A stretch of DNA of 64,000 bases from Bathymodiolus brooksi (taxonomy: Eukaryota; Mollusca; Bivalvia; Mytilida; Modiolidae), in NCBI GenBank assembly GCA_963680875.1, contig OY804590.1, forward strand, positions 18,972,640-19,036,639, written 5' to 3'. Shown here piece after piece: positions 23,901 through 38,900 of the stretch. Positions within the stretch are counted from its first letter, which is position 1, and every line of letters begins with the position of its first letter. Below the pieces are notes generated by a model that worked only from the letters and a program-made list of their open reading frames with translations, had not been told where the DNA came from and did no database searches. A program made the position numbers and the translations under genes.

Positions 23901-26900
23901 TAGTTTTTTTTGTATAGCATACGTTCTATCCTGTGAAATCTCTTTAAGTGAGGGTTGTGTTGCTCATTTTTTTAGTTTTTTTTGTATAGCATACGTTCTA
24001 TCTTGTGAAATCTCTTTAAGTGAGGGTTGTGTTGCTCATTTTTTTAGTTTTTTTTTTGTATAGCATACGTTCTATCCTGTGAAATCTCTTTAAGTGAGGG
24101 TCGTGTTGCTCATTTTTTTAGTTTTTTTTTGCATAGCATACGTTCTATCCTGTGACATCTCTTTAAGTGAGGGTTGTGTTGCTCATTTTTTTAGTTTTTT
24201 TTGTATAGCATACGTTCTATCCTGTGAAATCTCTTTAAGTGAGGGTTGTGTTGCTCATTTTTTTAGTTTTTTTTGTATAGCATACGTTCTATCCTGTGAA
24301 ATCTCTTTAAGTGAGGGTTGTGTTGCTCATTTTTTTAGTTTTTTTTTGCATAGCATACGTTCTATCCTGTGAAATCTCTTTAAGTGAGGGTTGTGTTGCT
24401 CATTTTATTAGTTTTTTTTTGTATAGCATACGTTCTATCTTGTGAAATCTCTTTAAGTGAGGGTTGTGTTGCTCATTTTATTATTTTTTTTATGTATAGC
24501 ATACGTTCTATCCTGTGAAATCTCTTTAAGTGAGGGTTGTGTTGCTCATTTTTTTAGTTTTTTTTTGCATAGCATACGTTCTATCCTGTGAAATCTCTTT
24601 AAGTGAGGGTCGTGTTGCTCATTTTTTTAGTTTTTTTTGTATAGCATACGTTCTATCCTGTGAAATCTCTTTAAGTGAGGGTTGTGTTGCTCATTTTTTT
24701 AGTTTTTTTTTGCATAGCATACGTTCTATCCTGTGAAATCTCTTTAAGTGAGGGTTGTGTTGCTCATTTTATTAGTTTTTTTTTGTATAGCATACGTTCT
24801 ATCTTGTGAAATCTCTTTAAGTGAGGGTTGTGTTGCTCATTTTATTAGTTTTTTTTTGTATAGCATACGTTCTATCCTGTGAAATCTCTTTAAGTGAGGG
24901 TTGTGTTGCTCATTTTTTTAGTTTTTTTTTGCATAGCATACGTTCTATCCTGTGAAATCTCTTTAAGTGAGGGTCGTGTTGCTCATTTTTTTAGTTTTTT
25001 TTGTATAGCATACGTTCTATCCTGTGAAATCTCTTTAAGTGAGGGTTGTGTTGCTCATTTTTTTAGTTTTTTTTTGTATAGCATACGTTCTATCCTGTGA
25101 AATCTCTTTAAGTGAGGGTTGTGTTGCTCATTTTTTTAGTTTTTTTTTGTATAGCATACGTTCTATCCTGTGAAATCTCTTTAAGTGAGGGTTGTGTTGC
25201 TCATTTTTTTAGTTTTTTTTGTATAGCATACGTTCTATCCTGTGAAATCTCTTTAAGTGAGGGTTGTGTTGCTCATTTTTTTAGTTTTTTTTGTATAGCA
25301 TACGTTCTATCCTGTGAAATCTCTTTAAGTGAGGGTCGTGTTGCTCATTTTTTTAGTTTTTTTTGTATAGCATACGTTCTATCATGTGAAATCTCTTTAA
25401 GTGAGGGTTGTGTTGCTCATTTTTTTAGTTTTTTCTGTATAGCAGACGTTCTATCCTATGAAATCTCTTTAAGTGAGGGTTGTGTTGCTCATTTTTTTAG
25501 TTTTTTTTTGTATAGCATACGTTCTATCCTGTGAAATCTCTTTAAGTGAGGGTTGTGTTGCTCATTTTTTATTTTTTTTGTATGGCAGACGTTCTTTCCT
25601 GTGAAATCTCTTTAAGTGAGGGTCGTGTTTCTAATTTTTTTATTTTTTTTTTGTATAGCATACGTTCTATCCTGTGAAATCTCTTTAAGTGAGGGTTGTG
25701 AAAAACTTTTGGGTGTCTGGAGATTTTGTCCTATTCACGTATTGCACAACAATATAGACAATTATATGATGAACTTTATCAGAAAGTCTTCGCCTCTCTA
25801 TTTCAGATGGGATACAGTGCTACATGCAGAAAACAAACAAGCTAAATTCATGGCGGCAGCAAATAACATGAGGGTGAAAGCACTAAGACGAAAGATGGAA
25901 GAACTTCAGAAAAGACGTACTATTATGTTCGGAAAACCCCTGAACTCGGCGAGAGAACTCGAAGCAGATTACAACAATAATTCACGAAAAAAGAAGTTCA
26001 TGTTGGATATGGGGTCAAGATCAAAAGAAGAGAAAAACGCTGAGGTTCTTTTTTTTTAATTTAAATCTGCCTAGATTCTTTTTTGAAGCCAAGCTATTTA
26101 TTTTTCAGCCATACCATGACGATAATAACTTTGTTGTATTGAGACCAAGATAATGCTTGGTTTGTTGAGCTGGATTTTTATTGTGATAGAGCACCGAGTT
26201 TGCAAGTATAGATTATGGCTACACCATGCTTTTACGCTAAAGGAGGGTTCGCGTAACCCACTCTTAATATCATAGGCTAGAAAGCCGCTTCGTGGAAAAA
26301 CGGCAAATACCAATTATTTACTAAAATTTGATTGTAAACAATCCAACCAATACCAACATACATAAACACTATCTGTGAGTCAGCGTAGTAATAATGTACA
26401 TATCTAATTAAGTTCTAATGACATAAAACTTGTGTTATATGCCTGGTGGTGGTATAATTTGAAAGCAATTCAAGCAGTAGTTTAAATTGTATATTGTACA
26501 GGTAATAAATTAAAATATAAAAAATACAACCCTATCGGAACAGTTCTAAAAATACCACCCTATCGGAACAGTTCTAAAAATACCACCCTATCGGAACAGT
26601 TCTAAAAATACCACCCTATCGGAACAGTTCTAAAAATACCACCCTATCGGAACAGTTCTAAAAATACCACCCTATCGGAACAGTTCTAAAAATACCACCC
26701 TATCGGAACAGTTCTAAAAATACCACCCTATCGGAACAGTTCTAAAAATACCACCCTATCGGAACAGTTCTAAAAATACCACCCTATCGGAACAGTTCTA
26801 AAAATACCACCCTATCGGAACAGTTCTAAAAATACCACCCTATCGGAACAGTTCTAAAAATACCACCCTATCGGAACAGTTCCCAAATCAAATAGAAAAA

Positions 26901-29900
26901 TCGTAGAAAGAGACAGAATCTATACCCTTAACACATATATACATGACCGCTTTCCAAACTTGGCACAAGCACTTCAATAAACGATGGCGGGGTTAAACTA
27001 GTTGTATTGGTCTACAAATTCCCTCTTAGTGAAATGATGTGGACATGCAAGTGTTACCTACATGTGAATAAAATGCCACCCCCACATATTAGATGATTGT
27101 TATAAAATGCCACCCCCCCCCATATATTAGATGATTGTTATAAAATGCCACCCCCCACGTATTAGATGATTGTTATAAAATGCCACCCCCACGTATTAGA
27201 TCATTGTTATAAAATGTCACCCCCCACATATTAGATGATTGTTATAAAATGCCGCCCCCCCCACATATTAGATGATTGTTATAAAATGCCACCCCACGTA
27301 TTAGATGATTGTTATAAAATGCCACCCCCACGTATTAGATCATTGTTATAAAATGCCACCCCCCACATATTAGATGATTGTTATAAAATGCCACCCCCCC
27401 ACGTATTAGAGGATTGTTATAAAATGCCACCCCCACGTATTAGATGATTGTTATAAAATGCCACCCCCCCACGTATTAGATGATTGTTATAAAATGCCAC
27501 CCCCCACGTATTAGATGATTGTTATAAAATGCCACCCCCCACGTATTAGATGATTGTTATAAAATGCCACCCCCACGTATTAGATGATTGTTATAAAATG
27601 CCCCCCCCCCCACGTATTAGATGATCGCTATAAAATGCCATCCCCCCACGTATTAGATGATTGTTATAAAATGCCACCCCCCACGTATTAGATGATTGTT
27701 ATTAAATGCCACCCCCACGTATTAGATGATTGTTATAAAATGCCACCCCCCCACGTATTAGATGATTGCTATAAAATACCACCCCCCCACATATTAGATG
27801 ATTGTTATAAAATGCCACCCCCCACGTATTAGATGACTGTTATAAAATGCCACCCCCACGTATTAGATGATTGTTATAAAATGCCACCACTCACGTATTA
27901 GATGATTGTTATAAAATGCCACCCCCCACGTATTAGATGATTGTTATAAAATGCCACCCCACGTATTAGATGATTGTTATAAATTGCCACCCCCACGTAT
28001 TAGATCATTGTTATAAAATGCCACCCCCCACATATTAGATGATTGTTATAAAATGCCACCCCCCCACGTATTAGAGGATTGTTATAAAATGCCACCCCCA
28101 CGTATTAGATGATTGTTATAAAATGCCACCCCCCACGTATTAGATGATTGTTATAAAATGCCACCCCCCACGTATTAGATGATTGTTATAAAATGCCCCC
28201 CCCCCCACGTATTAGGTGATCGTTATAAAATGCCACCCCCCACGTATTAGATGATTGTTATAAAATGCCACCCCCCCACGTATTAGATGATTGCTATAAA
28301 ATACCACCCCCCCACATATTAGATGATTGTTATAAAATGCCACCCCCCACGTATTAGATGACTGTTATAAAATGCCACCCCCACGTATTAGATGATTGTT
28401 ATAAAATGCCACCACTCACGTATTAGATGATTGTTATAAAATGCCACCCCCCACGTATTAGATGATTGTAATAAAATGCCACCCCCACGTATTAGATGAT
28501 TGTTATAAAATGCCACCCCCCCACGTATTAGATGATTGTTATAAAATGCCACCCCCCACGTATTAGATGATTGTTATAAAATGCCACCCCCCACGTATTA
28601 GATGATTGTTATAAAATGCCACCCCCACGTATTAGATGATTGTTATAAAATGCCCCCCCCCCCCACGTATTAGATGATCGCTATAAAATGCCATCCCCCC
28701 ACGTATTAGATGATTGTTATAAAATGCCACCCCCACGTATTAGATGATTGTTATTAAATGCCACCCCCACGTATTAGATGATTGTTATAAAATGCCACCA
28801 CCCCACGTATTAGATGATTGTTATAAAATGCCACACCCACATATTAGATGATTGCTATAAAATGCCTCCCCCCACGTATTAGATGATTGTTATAAAATGC
28901 CACCCTCACGTATTAGATGATTGTTATAAAATGCCACCCCCCACGTATTAGATGATTGTTATAAAATGCCACCCCCACGTATTAGCTGATTGCTATAAAA
29001 TGCCACCCCCCACATATTAGATGATTGCTATAAAATGCCACCCCCTCGTATTAGATGAATGCTATAAAATGCCATCCCCCACGTATTAGATGATTGTAAT
29101 AAAATGCCACCCCCCACGTATTAGATGATTGCTATAAAATGTCACCACCCACGTATTAGATGATTGCTATAAAATGCCAACCCCCACGTATTAGATGATT
29201 GTTATAAAATGCCACCCCTCACGTATTAGATGATTGTTATAAAATGCCACCCCCACGTATTAGATGATTGTAATAAAATGCCACCCCCCACATATTAGAT
29301 GATTGTTATAAAATGCCACCCCCACGTATTAGCTGATTGCTATAAAATGCCACCCCCCACATATTAGATGAATGCTATAAAATGCCACCCCCCACGTATT
29401 AAATGATTGCTATAAAATGCCACCCCACGTATTAGATGATTGCTATAAAATGCCCCCCCCCCCATGTATTAGATGAATGCTATAAAATGCCATCCCCCAC
29501 GTATTAGATGATTGTTATAAAATGCCACCCCCCACGTATTATATGATTGCTATAAAATGCATCCCCACGTATTAGATGATTGTTATAAAATGCCACCCCT
29601 ACATATTAGATGATTGCTATAAAATGCCACCCTCACGTATTAGATGATTGTTATAAAATGCCACCCCCTACGTATTAGATGATTGTTATAAAATGCCACC
29701 CCCACGTATTAGATGATTGTTATAAAATGCCACCCCCCACGTATTAGATGATTGCTATAAAATGCCATCCCACGTATTAGATGATTGTTATAAAATGCCA
29801 CCCCCACGTATTAGATGATTGTTATAAAATGCCACCCCCACGTATTAGATGATTGTTATAAAATGCCACCCCCACGTATTAGATGATTGTTATAAAATGC

Positions 29901-32900
29901 CACCACCCACGTATTAGATGATTGCTATAAAATGTCACCCCCACGTATTAGATGATTGTTATAAAATGCCACCCTCACGTATTAGATGATTGTTATAAAA
30001 TGCCACCCCCCACGTATTAGATGATTGTTATGAAATGCCACCACCTACGTATTAGATGATTGCTATAAAATGCCAACCCCCACGTATTAGATGATTGCTA
30101 TAAAATGCCACCCCTCACGTATTAGATGATTGTTATAAAATGTCCCCCCCAACTTATTAGATGATTGTTATAAAATGCCACACCCCACATATTAGATGAT
30201 TGTTATAAAATGCCATCCCCACGTATTAGATGATTGCTATAAAATGCCACCCCCCACATATTAGATGATTGTTATAAAATGCCAACCCCCCACGTATTAG
30301 ATGATTGTTATAAAATGCCACCCCCCAAATATTAGATGATTGTTATAAAATGCCACCTCCCACATATTAGATGATTGTTATAAAATGGCACCCCCCACGT
30401 ATTAGATGATTGTTATAAAATGCCACCCCCACGTATTAGATGATTGTTATAAAATACCCCCCCCCCACGTATTAGATGATTGTTATAAAATGCCACCCCC
30501 ACGTATTAGAAGATTGTTATAAAATGCCACTCCCCACGTATTGGATGATTGTTATAAAATGCCACCCCCCACGTATTAGATGATTGTTATAAAATACCAC
30601 CCCCCACGTATTAGATGATTGTTATAAAATGCAAACCCCACGTATTAGATGATTGTTATAAAATGCCACCTCCCACGTATTAGATGATTGTTATAAAATG
30701 CCACCCCCACGTATTAGATGTTTGTTATAAAATGCCACCCCCACGTATTAGATGATTGTTATAAAATGCCACCCCCCCACGTATTAGATGATTGTTTTAA
30801 AATGCCACCCCCACGTATTAGATGATTGTTATAAAATGCCACCCTCACGTATTAGATGATTGTTATAAAATGCCACCCCCACGTATTAGATGATTGTTAT
30901 AAAATGCCACCCCCACGTATTAGATGATTGTTATAAAATGCCACCCCTCACGTATTAGATGATTGCTATAAAATGCCACCCCCACGTATTAGAAGATTGT
31001 TATAAAATGCCACTACCCACGTATTAGATGATTGTTATAAAATGCCACCCCCACCGTATTAGATGATTGTTATTAAATGCCACCCCCCACGTATTAGATG
31101 ATTGTTATAAAATGCCCCCCCCACGTATTAGATAATTATTATTAAATGCCCCCCCCCCCACGTATTAGATGATTGTTATAAAATGCCACCCACCACGTAT
31201 TAAATGAATGTTATAAAATGTCCCCCTCACGTATTAGATGATTGTTATAAAATACCCCTACGTATTATATGATTGTTATAAAATGCCACCCCCACGTATT
31301 ATATGATTGTTTTAAAATGCCCCCCCCCCCCCCCCCCACGTATTAGATGATTGTTATAAAATGCCCCCCACGTATTAGATGATTGTTATAAAATGCCACC
31401 CCCACGTATTAGATGATTGTTATAAAATGCCACCCCCACGTATTAGATGATTGGTATAAAATGCCACCCCCGCACATATTAGGTGATTGTTATAACAAGC
31501 CAACCCCCCACGTATTAGATGATTGCTATAAAATGCCACCCCCACGTATTAGATGATTGTTATAAAATGCTACCCCCACGTATTAGATGATTGTTATAAA
31601 ATGCCACCCCCACGTATTAGATGATTGCTATAAAATGCCACCCCCCACGTATTAGATGATTGTTATAAAATGCCACCCCCACGTATTAGATGATTGTCAT
31701 AAAATGCCACCCCCACGTATTATATGATTGTTATAAAACGCCACCATCCACGTATTAGATGATTGTTATAAAATGCCACCCCACGTATTAGATGATTGCA
31801 ATAAAATGCCACCCCCACGTATTAGATGATTGCTATAAAATGCCACCCTCACGTATTAGATGATTGTTATAAAATTCCACCCCCCACGTATTAGATGATT
31901 GTTATATAATGCCACCACCCATGTATTAGATGATTGCTATAAAATGCCAACCCCCACGTATTAGATGATTGCTATAAAATGCCACCCCTCACGTATTAGA
32001 TGATTGTTATAAAATGCCACCCCCCACGTATTAGATGATTGTTATAAAATGCCACCCCCACATATTAGATGATTGTTATTAAATGCCACCCCCACTTATT
32101 AGATGATTGCTATAAAATGCCACCCCCCCACATATTAGATGATTGTTATAAAATGCCAACCCCCCACGTATTAGATGATTGTTATAAAATGCCACCCCCC
32201 AAATATTAGATGATTGTTATAAAATGCCACCTCCCACATATTAGATGATTGTTATAAAATGCCACCCCCATGTATTAGATGATTGTTATAAAATGCCACC
32301 CCACGTATTAGATGATTGCTATAAAATGCCACCACCCACGTATTAGATGATTGCTATAAAATGCCACCCCCACATATTAGATGATTGTTATAAAATGCCA
32401 CCCCCACCTATTAGATGATTGTTATAAAATGCCACTCCCACGTATTAGATGATTGCTATAAAATGCCACACCCCACGTATTAGATGATTGCTCTAAAATG
32501 CCACCCCCATGTATTAGATGATTGCTATAAAATGCCACCCCACGTATTAGATGATTGCTATAAAATGCCACCCCCCCACGTATTAGATGATTGCTATAAA
32601 ATGCCACCCCCACGTATTAGATGATTGTTATAAAATGCCACCCCAACCTATTAGATGATTGTTATAAAATGCCACCCACACGTATTAGATGATTGCTATA
32701 AAATGCCACACCCCCACGTATTAGATGATTGCTCTAAAATGCCACCCCACGTATTAGATGATTGTTATAAAATGCCACCCCCCACGTATTAGATGATTGT
32801 TATAAAATGCCACCCCCACGTATTAGATGATTGTTATAAAATGCCACCCCCACGTATTAGATGATTGTTATAAAATGCCACCCCCCACGTATTAGATGAT

Positions 32901-35900
32901 TGTTTTAAAATGCCACCCCCACGTATTAGATGATTGTTATAAAATGCCACCCTCACGTATTAGATGATTGTTATAAAATGCCACCCCCACGTATTAGATG
33001 ATTGTTATAAAATGCCACCCCCCATGTATTAGATGATTGTTATAAAATGCCACCCCCCACGTATTAGATGATTGCTATAAAATGCCACCCCCACGTATTA
33101 GATGATTGTTATAAAATGCCACCCCCACGTATTATATGATTGTTATAAAATACCACCCCCACGTATTAGATGATTGTTATAAAATGCCACCCCCACCTAT
33201 TAGATGATTGTTATAAAATGCCACCCCCACGTATTAGATGATTGCTATAAAATGCCACCCCCCACGTATTAGATGATTGTTATAAAATGCCACCCCCACG
33301 TATTAGATGATTGTTATAAAATGCCACCCCCCACGTATTAGATGATTGTTATAAAATGCCACCCCCACGTATTAGATGATTGTTATAAAATGCCACCCAC
33401 CACGTATTAGATGATTGTTATAAAATGCCACCCCCCACGTATTAGATGATTGTTTTAAAATGCCACCCCCACGTATTAGATGATTGTTATAAAATGCCAC
33501 CCTCACGTATTAGATGATTGTTATAAAATGCCACCCCCACGTATTAGATGATTGTTATAAAATGCCACCCCCACGTATTAGATGATTGTTATAAAATGCC
33601 ACCCCGCCCCACGTATTAGATGATTGCTATAAAATGCCACCCCCACGTATTAGATGATTGTTATAAAATGCCACCCCCACGTATTAGATGATTGTTATAA
33701 AATACCACCCCCACGTATTAGATGATTGTTATAAAATGCCACCCCCACGTATTAGATGATTGTTATAAATTGCCCCCTCACGTATTAGATGATTGTTATA
33801 AAATTCCCTCCCACGTATTAGATGATTGTTATAAAATGCCCCCCACGTATTAGATAATTATTATTAAATGCCCCCCCCCCCACGTATTAGATGATTGTTA
33901 TAAAATGCCCCCCCCCCCACGTATTGGATGATTGTTATAAAATGCCACCCACCACGTATTAAATGAATGTTATAAAATGCCACCCCCACGTATTATATGA
34001 TTGTTATAAAATACCACCCCCACGTATTAGATGATTGTTATAAAATGCCACCCCCACCTATTAGATGATTGTTATAAAATGCCACCCCCACGTATTAGAT
34101 GATTGCTATAAAATGCCACCCCCCACGTATTAGATGATTGTTATAAAATGCCACCCCCACGTATTAGATGATTGTTATAAAATGCCACCCCCCACGTATT
34201 AGATGATTGTTATAAAATGCCACCCCCACGTATTAGATGATTGTTATAAAATGCCACCCACCACATATTAGATGATTGTTATAAAATGCCACCCCCCACG
34301 TATTAGATGATTGTTTTAAAATGCCACCCCCACGTATTAGATGATTGTTATAAAATGCCACCCTCACGTATTAGATGATTGTTATAAAATGCCACCCCCA
34401 CGTATTAGATGATTGTTATAAAATGCCACCCCCACGTATTAGATGATTGTTATAAAATGCCACCCCCCCACGTATTAGATGATTGCTATAAAATGCCACC
34501 CCCACGTATTAGATGATTGTTATAAAATGCCACCCCCACGTATTAGATGATTGTTATAAAATACCACCCCCACGTATTAGATGATTGTTATAAAATGCCA
34601 CCCCCACGTATTAGATGATTGTTATAAATTGCCCCCTCACGTATTAGATGATTGTTATAAAATTCCCTCCCACGTATTAGATGATTGTTATAAAATGCCC
34701 CCCACGTATTAGATAATTATTATTAAATGCCCCCCCCACGTATTAGATGATTGTTATAAAATGCCCCCCCCCCCCCCCACGTGATGGATGATTGTTATAA
34801 AATGCCACCCACCACGTATTAAATGAATGTTATAAAATGTCCCCCTCACGTGTTAGATGATTGTTATAAAATACCCCCACGTATTATGTGATTGTTATAA
34901 AATGCCACCCCCACGTAATATATGATTGTTTTAAAATGCCCCCCCCCCCCCCCCACGTATTAGATGATTGTTATAAAATGCCACCCCCACGTATTAGATG
35001 ATTGGTATAAAATGCCACCCCCGCACGTATTAGGTGATTGTTATAACAAGCCAACCCCCCACGTATTAGATGATTGTTATAAAATGCCACCCCTCCCACG
35101 TATTAGCTGATTGTTATAAAATGCCATCCCCCACGTATTAGATGATTGTTATAAAATACCCCCACCCCCCACGTATTAGATGATTGTTATAAAATGCCCC
35201 CCCCCACATATTAGATGATTGTTATAAAATACCACCCCCACGTATTAGATGATTGGTATAAAATGCCACCCCCCACGTATTAGATGATTGTTATAAAATG
35301 CCACCCCCCACGTATTAGATGATTGTTATAAAATGCCCTCCCACGTATTAGATGATAGTTATAAAATGACACCCCCCCACGTATTAGATGATTGTTATAA
35401 ATGCCCCCCTCACGTATTAGATGATTGTTATAAATGCCCACCCCCTACGTATTAGATGATTGTTATTAAATGCCCCCCCCCACGTATTAGATGATTGTTA
35501 TTAAATGCCCCCCCCCCCCCCACGTATTAGATGATTGTTATAAATGCCCCCCCCCCCACGTATTAGATGATTGTTATAAAATGCCCTCCTCCTCCACGTA
35601 TTAGATGATTGTTATAAAATACCCCCCCACGTATTAGATGATTGTTATAAAATGCCACCCCTCCCCCCACGTATTAGATGATTGTTATAAAATGCCCCCC
35701 CCCACGTATTAGATGATTGTTATAAAATGCCCCCCCCCACGTATTAGATGACTGTTATAAAATGCCACCCCCACGTATTAGATGATTGTTAATATCATGC
35801 AGTGACCGCACATTAGTATTACAATCGAATATACATATAAATATAGTATTTGTTTTGCTTAGACTGCAGTTGTTTTAAGGGGAGCCATGTTCAAAGCAAA

Positions 35901-38900
35901 AGCAAAGAATAAAAGTGCCAAACCACAGACACAGGATGATAACGATGTCATGCTTCATGTTCAGGCAGAGAAAGACGAGGAATTTCTTGAAAAGGTAATA
36001 TTTGTGTACACAATACACTGTATTTGCGCTAGATACTGATACATAAATTTACAATAATTCAAATGCTATTTCTAATATCAATATGACGGACATAAGCTCA
36101 TACTGCGTGGATCCTCTTAAGCAATATTAAATTGGAGGATACAGAATTTATAATTCGACAATGGAAAAATTCTCCAAAACTGATTCCAACCGGACTTGAC
36201 ATGCCGGTTGTCTTATCAGAACCTGTAACTGCTTCCCCTTGGTAAAATATCCCTCGGTTTTTGGTGCGGTAGATAAAACTAGTTTAACCACTCCACCTTT
36301 ATCTGGAGTGCCTGTACCAAGCCAGGAAAATGAGCAGTCACGTATATGTAAGTAAGGGGTATTGATTTTTGCTCACGGTTTCTCTGATTTTTCTATTGGA
36401 TTTTGGCACTGTTCCAACAGTGTGGTATTTTATTGTTTTTCATTATTGTTTACATGATAATATATTTTATTTAAGGAAAACGCCTGTTTATAATAACCTT
36501 AATAGCCTCAGGGTTGCACATTAAGGTCCCTTTTTTATCTTATTTCATAACTACAACATACCATTATCATTTTGTGTTTGTAGCATTTATCTAGTCTGAG
36601 GCCTAGCAGTGCAGTTGTTACCAAACAAGAACAGACCAGCTTTAACTCAACTCATAAAAAAGGTATTTTATGTCTAATATATACAAATACAGTTACACCT
36701 GTCTACACCGAGGTCTGTATGAACCAAAATCATGTGTTAATTAGACATCAGATACATTACCCAAAGCTAGGAATCTGTGCATATATAACCAGTCTAATTC
36801 TAATGCCTGTCTATATGAACTAATAGGATGGTCAGGAGGGTGCTTGGTCTCTAATAAGATGGTCAGGAGGGTGTCATGAGAGTGTTCGGTCTCTAATAAG
36901 ATGGTCAGGAGGGTGTCAGGAGAGTGTTCGGTCTCTAATAAGATGGTCAGGAGGGTGTCAGGAGGGTGTTCAAGTCTCTAATAAGATGGTCAGGTGGGTG
37001 TCAGGAGTGTGTCAGGAGGGTGTCAGGAGAGTATTCGGTCTCTAATAAGATGGTCAGGAGTGTGTCAAGAGGGTGTTCAGGTCTCTAATAAGATGGTGAG
37101 GAGGGTGTCAGGAGGGTGTTCGGGTCTGTTTAGATAGGTTTCAATTAAGTGTCTTTTAAAATATGCATTTGAAATAATAACTAGTAAAGTTACATTAATA
37201 ATAACTAGTAAAATGACATTATAAATAATAACTAGTAAAGTGACATTATAGATAATAACTAGTAAAGTGACATTATAAATAATAACTAGTAAAGTGACAT
37301 TATAGATAATAACTAGTAAAGTGACATTATAGATAATAACTAGTAAAGTGACATTATAAATAATAACTAGTAAAGTGACATTATAGATAATAACTAGTAA
37401 AGTGACATTATAAATAATAACTAGTAAAGTGACATTATAGATAATAACTAGTAAAGTGACATTATAAATAATAACTAGTAAAGTGACATTATAGATAATA
37501 ACTAGTAAAGTGACATTATAAATAATAACTAGTAAAGTGACATTATAGATAATAACTAGTAAAGTGACATTATAAATACTAACTAGTAAAATGACATTAT
37601 AGATAATAACTAGTAAAGTGACATTATAGATAATAACTAGTAAAGTGACATTATAAATAATAACTAGTAAAGTGACATTATAGATAATAACTAGTAAAGT
37701 GACATTATAAATAATAACTAGTAAAGTGACATTATAGATAATAACTAGTAAAGTGACATTATAAATAATAACTAGTAAAGTGACATTATAGATAATAACT
37801 AGTAAAGTGACATTATAGATAATAACTAGTAAAGTGACATTATAAATAATAACTAGTAAAGTGACATTATAGATAATAACTAGTAAAGTGACATTATAGA
37901 TGATAACTAGTAAAGTGACATTATAAATAATAACTAGTAAAGTGACATTATAAATAATAACTAGTAAAGTGACATTATAAATAATAACTAGTAAAGTGAC
38001 ATTATAGATAATAACTAGTAAAGTGACATTATAGATAATAACTAGCAAAGTGACATTATAGATGATAACTAGTAAAGTGACATTATAAATAATAACTAGT
38101 AAAGTGACATTATAGATAATAACTAGTAAAGTGACATTATAGATGATAACTAGTAAAGTGACATTATAGATAATAACTAGTAAAGTGACATTATAAATAA
38201 TAACTAGTAAAGTGACATTATAGATAATAACTAGTAAAGTGGCATTATAGATAATAACTAGTAAAGTGACATTATAGATAATAACTAGTAAAGTGACATT
38301 ATAGATAATAACTAGTAAAGTGACATTATAAATAATAACTAGTAAAGTGACATTATAAATACTAACTAGTAAAGATACATTATAGATAATAACTAGTAAA
38401 GTGACATTATAGATAATAACTAGTAAAGTGACATTATAGATAATAACTAGTAAAGTGACATTATAGATAATAACTAGTAAAGTGACATTATAAATAATAA
38501 CTAGTAAAGTGACATTATAGATAATAACTAGTAAAGTGACATTATAGATGCTAGTTGAGTAAAAATTTGAATCATATGATTTAATATACAACATCAACAA
38601 ACCCCATAGATGGTGTAATGGTTAGCGGGTTTAACTGAAACAAGGTAGATCGTGGGTTTGAGACCTGGTGGGTACGGGTCAAACCAAAGCTATTTCCTAC
38701 ATGTAGCGACATACACCCGCGTACTGTTGTTTCAGTAAGTTAGCTTTATTAAAGTCTGATTTGACGTGTTGTTCTAGTACAAAGCGGACATCATCATCAT
38801 CTCATAGAAATGTATCCACAAATGTTCACCTGGCGATAAACAACAATTACACATTCACTTAACTCCACGTTCTCTGTTTTATTTATATACAAATGTACTA

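Noticed and set aside
7925..25534. Many short open frames reading CIAYVLSCEISLSEG-type sequence.
   Set aside because: They appear only where the satellite unit is 72 bp long and end when the T tract changes length, so they are artefacts of the repeat.
32422..32613. Minus-strand frame MGVAFYSNHLIRG...
   Set aside because: It is a translation of the 35-bp satellite.
37077..38600. A 507-codon minus-strand open frame (YNVTLLVII repeats).
   Set aside because: It arises from a stop-free 27-bp tandem unit and lies antisense in a host intron. No start context or non-repeat domain supports a gene.
38605..38680. tRNA gene (box A and box B).
   Set aside because: The sequence continues into a SINE body and tail and does not fold into a full cloverleaf by eye.
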